Positions 55,060-64,000 of a stretch of 64,000 nucleotides of DNA are shown piece by piece. The DNA comes from Xestospongia bergquistia (taxonomy: Eukaryota > Porifera > Demospongiae > Haplosclerida > Petrosiidae). The stretch's first letter is position 1, and each line of letters opens with the position of its first letter. Where the stretch lies: assembly GCA_963965975.1 (NCBI GenBank), contig OZ014419.1, positions 558,001-622,000 on the forward strand, in the 5' to 3' direction. Below the pieces are notes generated by a model. It did no database searches. It was not told the origin of the DNA and worked only from the letters and a program-made list of their open reading frames with translations. A program made the translations under genes and the position numbers.

Positions 55060-57044
55060 TTACACATTATCAACAAAGTTTTTGATCATAGCCAGAGCTA
55101 CCTCAGGTTGATCAAATGGTAATATGTGACCAGCATTTCTTATCACCACCTTTAATATAACACATTAGAGTTAGTCATTTTTTTCTCTTAATACCTGTTG
55201 AAATTTATCCACTTGTCTGACATATCCAACAGGAATAGAATTAATTTTCCAAACTGTTTTTTCAGCCTTCAAATAGTCATCTTGTCCAGACCATTTCAAT
55301 TGTCTCATAAAGTTCTCCGTCAAAGGAGCCCCAACAATAATATCCAACTGTCCATTGTAGAGTAGTATCTATAAATATAAAACAGACAGGAAATCATTAA
55401 GTCATTCTGTTAAAATACTTTATAGTTTTCCAGTAAAATCGTGAAATGATCAGCTTGACTAGCCATTATATCCTGAAATACAAGAAAAAATAGAATGTCA
55501 TTAGTCATTTTTATAACTTACGTTTCCTAAAGCTTCAGCAACTTCACCAGTTAAATCATTAAACACAGTACTACCTACATGGATACTTTGACGCACTGTA
55601 CTGGTATTAAGATAGAGACGATAATAATTAAATTCTTTAGGTTCCTAAATGTATATCAAATTCATTTCCACTTTTTTTAAAAGTGTCTTACTTTATAAAG
55701 TAGAAAATTGTAATGATTACTGGATCCAGTGATGTTTTTAAAGTATGATGGATAAGGATAGAAATTGTCAAGAAATGTTAAATAAAATATCTAAAAAATT
55801 GAAGGTGTTCTACTGATATATTGATTGGCTACTCACAGCAGCTGCTTGAAGGTATTGTTCATTTTGAATATATTGAACAGCTTTGTTCATTTCATCATTA
55901 ATATATTGTGCTTCATTATAATCAGCCAATCCCAAATTATATAACAAGTTACCATATTCAGTAATCATCTAACATATATAAGAGTCATAAGATATCTGTC
56001 TCTGTCTCTCTCTCTCTCATGCACACACTCACATGTTCAGGATCAATGACAGCATCTCCCAGTGCTAATCCAACCATATTAATTTGGAGTTGAGCTGTAG
56101 GATTACTAAGATGTATCTTGTATCCAATAGCAGGAATATATTTCCCTGCATAAGACTGAACAGATATATATATATATATATATATTATAAAATTTATCTC
56201 TTAGTACTTACCTCTCCTGTAACATAGAAAGGACCCTTCTGATATTCAGTGAATACAGTAAAAAACTGAATTAAGGCACTAAAAATTAGTGTAAATAAAA
56301 TAGACAAGGATAAATGACATACTTGTACAAGTTGTCAGCAACTTGGTCTTCATCTACAGACAAGCCTTGTGATGAGTTTGTAAAGCTAAATCCTGTACCC
56401 ACTGGGTTATCAATATATAACATATGATAGTAGCTGTTCCAGGTAACATTACGTTCCTTCACTAAAACACAAAATATTTATGTTAAGTTATCAGATAATA
56501 ACTACCTTGTCCGTTAGCATCAACCATTAATGGTCCATTTTCAACAAACAAGCCAAGCATGGAGGAACCACCTGGTCCACCTTGTAACCACAGGAAAACT
56601 GGAGCATCTATTGAACCTTGCTGTAAGGAATAGAGAACATTCAATCAATAATATATGTTACTTACTTGAGCTGGGAAGAACCAGAAAAACATATTACTAT
56701 CATATTGAGGATCAACAGTAAAATAACCTATATTATATAAATGATATAATATATGTGTCATTATATAATAACTTACCAGAATAACTAAGTTTAGTACTAA
56801 TACCTTTTACTTGACTAAGAGATCTTGCTAATAATAAATATAGCAATGATAACATTACAATGGATGCATACAAGATACCTTGATCTATTTGACCATTTTG
56901 AATATACGGGGTCAAAATAAGTGGTTGACCAGGATCATCATCACCTTGATATTTGAATACTCTAGGTGCTGTGTTTTGTAAATTGAAACTGAAAACCAAG
57001 TGACTATGACTTAGAAAGAACAAAAGTAAGAAAGTCTTCTCCAT
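55060..57044 (-). CDS. Serine carboxypeptidase, CPVL-like, tandem copy C (mosaic)
   Basis: Same exon order as copies A and B, but with a different signal peptide (MEKTFLLLFFLSHSHLVFSF) and mature start NLQNTAPRVFKYQG. From about 55060 to 55371 and from about 56015 to 56980 it is almost identical to A/B, introns included. From about 55372 to 56014 both exons and introns are clearly diverged (for example an exon with NEAQYIN-type sequence and a distinct GSSNHYNFL-type exon). The catalytic-region motifs and splice sites read through. The pattern suggests repeated gene conversion of flanks around an older, distinct middle. Divergent from TATDN1, 111 bp away. Confidence 0.88.
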
Positions 57045-57155
57045 GGATCACCAGAGGTCACCACGTGTAATTAGGGGGAGGGGCTGATTTGTAAATTAAG
57101 TCAGCATGTTATTATGAGGTTTAGTAGTTTATTATTATATCAAAGAATAATAAAT
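57045..57155. promoter_or_regulatory. 111-bp divergent gap, probable bidirectional promoter
   Basis: Between the start codons of carboxypeptidase copy C (-) and TATDN1 (+). No TATA box is obvious, and the function is inferred from position. Confidence 0.45.
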
Positions 57156-59768
57156 ATGGCAGTAGCAAATAGTGGAAGTTATAAATTTATTGGTTAGTAC
57201 AATTTACGACTAATATATTATTGTTAATAATAAGTATTTTTCTTTAAAGATATTGGAGCAAATTTAACAGGTACCGTTACAATGTACTGTTTCATATTAT
57301 CGGAGTTTTTTTAGATCCTGTGTATCAGGGTATATATCACAGTAAGTTGGCCCATCCCCCTGACCTTGATGCAGTACTTCAAAGGAGTTATGACATAGGC
57401 GTTAAAAAGGTAGATATGAGTAGATTATAAGATCGGACACTAATCAAGTGACTGTTGTGTAGATAATAGTGACTGGTGGTTGTTTATCAGACTGTGAACA
57501 AGCTATACAATTAACACATAGTGATGGTAATCAATAGGGTCTGGTACAGTACCAATATAATTACTAATAATTATTATAGGGTCTGGTACAGTACCAATAT
57601 AAGTAGTAGTAATTATTATAGGGTCTGGTACAGTGCCAATATAATTACTAATAATTATTATAGGATCTGGTACAGTACCAATATAAGTAGTAGTAATTAT
57701 TATAGGGTCTGGTACAGTGCCAATATAATTACTAATAATTATTATAGGGTCTGGTACAGTACCAATATAAGTAGTAGTAATTATTATAGGGTCTGGTACA
57801 GTACCAATATAAGTAGTAGTAATTATTATAAGGTCTGGTAACAGAGTATTGAATGTTTATTTGTATTAGAGGGTCTTATAAACTTTTTTCTATAGACCAC
57901 TTGTACTGTACTGTGGGTGTCCATCCAACACGATGTGGAGAATTTGAAAGGACTGAGGGCATGACCCCTCAACACTACATGGAAGAGTTACTTACCATGA
58001 TCAGTAAGAATAAAGATAAAGTTATAGCAATTGGTGAATGTGGTCTAGGTAAGTAAAGAAAACAACAACACCTTGTCTTTAATGTCAACAACTGTTCAGA
58101 TTACGACAGGTTGCATTTTTGTGGGAAACCAGTTCAGCAGAAATATTTTGAAGAGCAGTTAATAGCGTTATCTGATACCATCCATCTCCCACTCTTTCTA
58201 CATTGTAGGAGTGCTTTCATTGATTTTATGGGTTAGCTAAAAAGGGAGTGGTCAATTAAATATACTCTACACAAAAAGGAGGGGATACTATGTTTGTAAA
58301 AAATAATTAAATTACTAAATCTTTCCTTCCTCCATGATAGGGTCTCTTTGCATCAAGTAAATATCCTATAGATAAGTAGAATACATAAACAAGGTCTAAT
58401 TGATTTGTGAATGTAAAGACAGACATGACTCACCTATTATTAGGGGTCTATAATGTTATTATGATTAATGACATCTACTAGTTAACAAAATTATAAAAAT
58501 AAATTACAAATTAGTGTGTTGTTAAAAATGTATTCCAGGTAGTCAATATGAAGTTGTAATCATAACAAGTTAGGGCTTCCTTTGTTTAAGATAATGTTAC
58601 AAAATAGTCTGTTACTCTCTTTGTAGTTGACATACGTAAAATAAACAATTCCTCAGAGTTTAGAAGTGCTTTGTAGAGACTTGGAGATTTTATTGTGTAA
58701 TTGAACCTTGCGCCACACCCTGAGTATAAGTGTAATTAATCAATAGGTTAAGATAGAGGTGCCTGTCTGTGTCTGAATTGTTCCTTTCATACGTCATACC
58801 AAATATTGGCAGACAGAAACCTAACAGTGATATTATATTGTCTGTTATTAGATATTATAAAAAGAAATAGGAATAGAATACATTCTGGTGGAGTGGTGAG
58901 TGATGGATGAATGGACGGATGGATGGATGGATGGATGGATAGATAGATAGATAGATAACAGTGATGCCCACATTGTTAACTTCATTGTTTTTATTACATT
59001 CTTAAGAACTTTGTTGTATTGTGGGATATATTTTGTGGTAGATTCATTCATTTGATGGTACGTTAGATGAATTGAAGATGGCTTTGGAATTTGGACTATA
59101 CATTGGAGTAAATGGATGGTATGATAATGTTAAAGGCTTAAAGCATATCAATATCATTACGGAGTATGTCATTTGAGGAGACTTGTTCTCATTTTTTAGT
59201 TCATTAAAAACAATTGAAAATTTACAAGTAGTGAAAGAAATACCTCCAGAGAGACTATTACTTGAGACAGGTCACCTGGTTAATTACCTCTACATACAGA
59301 CTATCATAATAGATATGATACATTCTTGTATTTTCTAGATGCTCCTTGGTGTGAGATTCGTCCGACACATGCCAGTGCCCAGTTTGTGTCTACACATTTC
59401 TCAAGTAAGAAGAAGGAGCGCTGGGAGTCTGGGACCAGTGTCAAGAATAGAAATGAGCCTAGAAATATTGTGTGAGTCATCATGATGTAATTGTGTTTTG
59501 AATCAAAGTGGTAATGTTATGAATTTACTAAAACCCTTAATTAAGTCAATAAATATAATTAGACAACTCCCACTGTACATTGTTAATATAAACATTGTTC
59601 AATGGGAGGTCTGCCATGAATATTATCATTAATGAAGTTGTCAGACAACTAGTAATTCTTTCTAGACAAGTTCTGGAGGTGGTAGCAGCCATTCAAGAAA
59701 AAGACAAACAGTTGCTAGCTGAACAGATCTACAAGAATACATGTACTTTGTTTAAATTAGACTATTAA
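57156..59768 (+). CDS. TATDN1: TatD-family deoxyribonuclease TATDN1
   Basis: Eleven exons: 57156-57192, 57250-57270, 57315-57409, 57463-57526, 57896-58048, 58100-58231, 58852-58895, 59042-59118, 59200-59270, 59339-59471, 59666-59768 (309 aa; human 297). Family motifs are DIGANLTDPVYQG at the start, [17 protein letters not shown] with metal-binding His, [23 protein letters not shown], the second-half VIHSFDGT, YIGVNGW and the late [17 protein letters not shown]. These form the T-I-M-barrel metal site of Mg-dependent 3'-5' DNases in the amidohydrolase superfamily. The C-terminus ([15 protein letters not shown]) is the usual helix. Intron 4 holds a 42-bp minisatellite. One exon is only 21 nt long. 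Confidence 0.95.
57534..57840 (+). repeat. 42-bp minisatellite (~7 copies) in TATDN1 intron 4
   Basis: Units of GGGTCTGGTACAGTACCAAT plus either ATAATTACTAATAATTATTATA-like or ATAAGTAGTAGTAATTATTATA-like halves alternate in a partly two-unit higher-order pattern. GGTAC/GTACC within each unit is a short palindrome. The period is a multiple of three, so a repetitive ORF arises by chance. Confidence 0.85.
58232..58851 (+). other. TATDN1 intron 6, no nested feature seen
   Basis: 620-bp AT-rich intron between coherent coding exons. I see no ORF of coding character, RNA gene or tandem repeat in it. Confidence 0.5.
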
Positions 59769-59900
59769 AATAGTTATTCTTATAACTATCAAATAAGGTG
59801 TGAGAATATAATCATAACTACGATGGGTGGGGCTCAACAGCCAAAAGCCTACAAAAGCTGCAAAATTCAAAGCTACAGTGTTAAAGATCGCTCTCACGAC

Positions 59901-60009
59901 ATGGACTCCTGGGGCTATTTTCCGATGTTTTTGGTTCTTCTCTGTACAGTTGCCATCCACAGTCAAAATGCCATTAATAGTAAGTTAGTCAGTCTTGCTG
60001 GAGAAGCTT

Positions 60010-60058
<49 letters not shown>

Positions 60059-60733
60059 CTTTCTATAGCTACTCAAATACAGATTTGTTGTAATGAAGTA
60101 TCAGAGTGGAGTGTGTGTTATTCTGCTTGTATGCAAGTAAGTTAAACTAGAAATACGAAATATTGAGAGATGGTTGAATGCAAATGTCTCCTGTACATTA
60201 TCATTGTGTATTCCTTTGCACCAAAATAAAGATCATTTTTGACATTAATCAATATCCAAAAGGTCTTAGTTAAACAATTACTCTTTATTTCATTATTTTG
60301 TTTCTTTGGATGTCCGTTTTATTTATAGTTTGCCTCAAACTGTCCACCTCAAGTTGAGAACAAGACACAATATCTGACCAAGTTTTGTCCTCAAATTCCT
60401 GTAAGTAGTAGACCACTAATATATTAGATCTAACATATTGTAATGTACTCTGCTGCAATGAATTGCAATAATTGTATTTCTCAATTTTCCATTAGACATA
60501 AAGGAATTGAATTATTGATACTTGTCATTGTACATATTGTTTTTATAGCATTTAACAAAATCCATTAAGTTTTAAGTTGTCTCTTTGTAATATTACATCA
60601 AAAGCGTTGTTTAATTTCCTAATTAAGACATTGTACTCTTGTTAGCACTCTCTCAGTGGTTGAAATAAACACTAATAGAATACACTTTAATTATAAGAAC
60701 TTGTCACATAACATTATGAATCTGTTTTGATGA

Positions 60734-60778
<45 letters not shown>

Positions 60779-60880
60779 ATTGTGTAGTCAACACTAGAAT
60801 CCTGTTTTAACAATGCTAGTTCATCAAGTAAGACAAGTCATACTCGGTTACACTTCATTAAATTGTTTATTTGCAAATAA

Positions 60881-60912
<32 letters not shown>

Positions 60913-63900
60913 CATAACAATTTACATTTCCTTTAACTTTTTATTTCATTTTTTCTTATGCCATTTTTTCTTACGCTGACACTCATCGGAGTAGCTCCAC
61001 CCACTCCATCACCACAACGTAATATTTTTCTGTTTGTCTGTTTGCATATCAATACACCTTTTTCCTTTAACAATCCTCCCTAGTTACATGAAAATGATTT
61101 ATTTTTAACAAATTTACTAAAAGATTCACTTTGTCTGCTTTTCTCTTACAGTTTTGGAATGTTGCAGCAAATCTTCAAATGCAGACTGCACAGAAGTTTG
61201 TGTTGAAGTAAATCCATCTTTAGATAATACTAGTAATATTAGTCATCAAAGATTAACCACATGTTGAATTAAATATTTATATTATTCTATTTTTCTACAG
61301 CAATTAACACTTGGAGTATTGGATGATGCCTCTATACAAGCTGTTATAGCTGTTTGTGGTCCACCTTTAACTGTAAGAAATTCCATTTAAATAAAGTCAA
61401 TCTGTATTCATTTCTCATTAGCTACATAGTGATCCTATATGGAGCTGCCTCCTGTTGTACGCAGGTAAGGGAGAGAGAGAAGAAGAAGGGAGGGAGGGAG
61501 GGAAAGAGGGGGAAGAATGGAGGGAGGGATGTGGGTAGATAGGGAGGGAGGGAACAGAGATTTATATTTGAATCTGACATGTATTTACTTACTTATCTCT
61601 CTGCTTGTTAAAGAACTAAGTCAACATATGAATCTTAATAGTAACTCAACCAACAATTGTACTGTGGTACCACCCAGTACATCTCCTATACCTCCCACAC
61701 CTCTACCAGTCACTATCAAATGTAAGACCTGTTGACATATATGTATGTAATAATGTCTATGTAATTATTAGATGCTGACTGGCCCAGATTACAGTGTTGT
61801 TTACACTCGAACGATAGCATATGTTCTAAAGCATGTCTTTATGTGAGCACTTATGTAAATATTAATTAGTTTTTTTATCCTTTGTTTTATGCACAGGAGT
61901 ACTCAGGTAGTAGAACTATTAACTCTTGGGAAACACTTAATTTAAATTGTATTCATAGACCAACAGAGGTAAGTATCAGCTATCCCATCAACACATCTGT
62001 ACTGTAAAAACATTGTCTGACAAACAACCACTGTTTTTGAACTTTCTTCTGAACTGGTTGAGGTGGAGTACAACCACATGACTCCCTCAATATGTTATAT
62101 TAAAATGTGGTTATGTCATTGATAGCTCCTGATTTATTTTATTATGTCGTTCTCTGTACTGTTTATCATACTCTTAAAATATATCTGTCTTCTCTCTATA
62201 TTAGGGCAACCTAACAAGATGTCTTAATGATGGTAAGTAATTGATGACACACAAATGTTGCATATGCAGACATAAATTTTCTAACTCTACAAAATATGAT
62301 TATGTTAATAAGATTTCTTTAAAAGAGAATTTTATTTTGAGGTTGGTAAAGCCATAAGAATGAAATAAATGAATATTTAACTGATGATATAATGACATTA
62401 TAATAAAGATAATATACACTTTATTACATGTTATTATATTAGTTATTACATGTTATTATATTGTGTCCCATAGTTAATACAAGCTGTACATTGGGATGTT
62501 CTGGTCTGACATTCTGTAAAAATTTAAATAACAGGTTAAAAATAAAATTAATCCATTTCACTATTCATCCATCCATCCACCTATCCATCCATCCATCCAT
62601 CCATTCATTCATCCATCTATCCATTCATTCATCTGTTTGTCTATCAATCCATCCATTTTATCTATTTATGCAGACCACTTACTATGTTCAGACAATGCAA
62701 AGCACTTAGTGACACAGCTGCTAAGTTGGACTATACCACTTGGAAGAATCGGCAGATAATATATCATCCTTTAATAACTATTTATACACTAAATCTGGAG
62801 ACTTGTTATCCAGATTGGTGGAAGGCAGCCGCATGTGTCTTTCAAATTCAACCCTGTCAACCTAACACCCACACATCATTACTATGCAAGTAAGCCTCCA
62901 TCCATCCATCTATCCATCCATTTATCCTTTCAATATAGAGATGACTGTCTATTCATGATGAGGGCCTGCAGTACTACACCTAACAAAACACCAGAAGAAA
63001 TATGTGAAATTTTATCTCCTTCACATCTTCAAGAGGATTGTATATCACTGGGAAATTACTTAAGTATGAAACAAATCCCTAAATATGATAACTTGAATAG
63101 ACTGTTTGATATACATGATATTGATGTAATTATATTATTGTAGTAGCTTGTCTCGCATTGTTTGGTCTCGTTGATAAATTAACCCAATTTTCCTAGAATT
63201 TTACTGGTTGAAAAACAACTAGATAAATTTGCACTTTCATTCCTTCTCTTTAGATGAATCCACCTACACACCTGATGATTTAACAGATATCACAACACCT
63301 TGTACATCAAATCCTTGTGTTGATGGGAAGTGTATCATTAATCATGGTTGTACAGACTCCAAGGATCAGACGTGTGTTCCATATTTATGTGTGCCTGAAT
63401 GTGAACTAGGCAACAGTCCAAAGCTAGTGTTAGGGGAACTAGATGTTGTCAATGTAGCTACATTACCTAATATTGGAAAGGAATGCTATGGTTATGTTAA
63501 TAGGACGAGTGGTACTCGTGTGTTTGGTCAACAAACTAAAGATCTTAGACATGAATATTGTATCAATCTGAGCAGCTGTAGCTATAAAGGAACAAACTAT
63601 AGTAAGTGGTCTATATATTATCTGTATGTCTGTCTGTATGTTGTCTGTATGTATGTCTGTCTGTCTGTCTGACTGTATGTTTTAATCTATAACTACACAG
63701 CTCATGGTGAGGTCTTTAGTGACAGTTGCAACCTGTGTACTTGTCAGTCGGGTCATGTGACATGCACACGTCATGTTTGTCCTAGGACAACAGAAGATTT
63801 ATGTTCCGTTCTATCATGTAATTGTCCAGCCTTGTATAATCCAGTATGCACCAATAATGGAAGAACATTACCAAATGTATTTTTTGCTAAGTAAGTTAAT

Positions 63901-64000
63901 AATATATATATACCAAGTTTTATTTATTTTATATTTATAGATGCCTTGGTTACACTGCTAATCAACAAACTAGTGGGTCTTGTACTAAGGATACTGATCC
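59901..64000 (+). CDS. RECK: RECK-like cysteine-rich protein with Kazal-type modules (5' part; runs off the window)
   Basis: Eighteen exons keep one phase to the window edge: 59901-59979, 60069-60136, 60329-60400, 60788-60827, 60992-61018, 61152-61207, 61301-61372, 61422-61464, 61614-61721, 61772-61842, 61897-61968, 62205-62232, 62474-62534, 62674-62889, 62939-63063, 63254-63601, 63701-63890, 63941 onward. A signal peptide (MDSWGYFPMFLVLLCTVAIH) precedes repeated CC-knot units of the form CC-x(5-8)-C-x3-C: ICCNEVSEWSVCYSAC, ECCSKSSNADCTEVC, QCCLHSNDSICSKAC. Then come a Cys-rich middle and a Kazal-like module (CSVLSCNCPALYNPVCTNNG). This order is that of RECK, a GPI-anchored inhibitor of metalloproteases and Wnt7 co-receptor in vertebrates. 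The GPI signal would lie beyond the window. An in-frame upstream ATG (59823) would bury the signal peptide, so I prefer 59901. The fifth exon (27 nt) is the least certain. Confidence 0.78.
60015..60053 (+). repeat. (TC)n microsatellite in RECK-like intron 1
   Basis: About 39 bp of CT repeats followed by TGCAATCTTTCTATAG, forming the polypyrimidine tract of the exon-2 acceptor at 60067-60068. A second such tract (60737-60773) precedes the acceptor of exon 4. Confidence 0.9.

Noticed and set aside
57521..57841. 106-residue ORF with a repeated VWYSTN-type peptide
   Set aside because: It is generated by the 42-bp intronic minisatellite of TATDN1, whose period is a multiple of three. The flanking exons splice over it in a consistent phase.

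Overview
This is a gene-dense stretch of nuclear DNA from an early-branching animal, most likely a demosponge close to Amphimedon (inference; no marker gene was searched). The DNA is AT-rich. Genes are packed on both strands, often 90-500 bp apart. Introns are mostly 42-100 nt with standard GT-AG ends, and many carry long (TC)n runs. The gene families are animal ones: RECK, IGF2BP/IMP, a Gly-rich receptor tyrosine kinase, ferroportin, NFX1, USP40. I rebuilt the exon-intron structures by hand from splice motifs, phase continuity and family knowledge. Every multi-exon model listed closes in frame, but none has transcript support here.

Layout. 1-2.4 kb: the 3' end of an unrecognised gene, a small membrane protein and an MRH-like type I receptor. 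2.9-4.7 kb (-): ORMDL and a small sugar-nucleotidyltransferase, the latter divergent from ferroportin (4.8-7.0 kb, +). 7.2-10.1 kb: short PHGDH (-) divergent from the tRNA methyltransferase METTL2 (+). 10.1-15.1 kb: a 5 kb gene desert with a TATA box, hairpin repeats, an AAAGACAGCT repeat field and a 21-copy array of ~62-bp units. Each array unit looks like a tiny exon with its own acceptor and donor and contains a stem-loop. 15.1-17.3 kb: SLC2 sugar transporter (+). 17.4-21.3 kb: NFX1 (-), divergent from an ALK/LTK-like receptor tyrosine kinase (21.7-28.1 kb, +). 28.5-35.3 kb: IGF2BP-like RNA-binding protein (+), convergent with USP40 (36.5-44.2 kb, -). 44.6-50.4 kb: an ankyrin-repeat protein fused to a PINK1-like pseudokinase (+). 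50.9-57.0 kb: three tandem CPVL-type serine carboxypeptidases (-). 57.2-59.8 kb: TATDN1 (+). 59.9 kb to the end: a RECK-like protein (+) that runs off the window.

Functional links are loose, as expected in a eukaryotic genome. The strongest architectural signal is divergent head-to-head pairing, with six pairs separated by 93-466 bp that probably share promoters. The most unusual items are the splice-site-bearing stem-loop array, the ankyrin-pseudokinase fusion, the ALK-like receptor in a probable sponge, and the mosaic (gene-converted) carboxypeptidase cluster.
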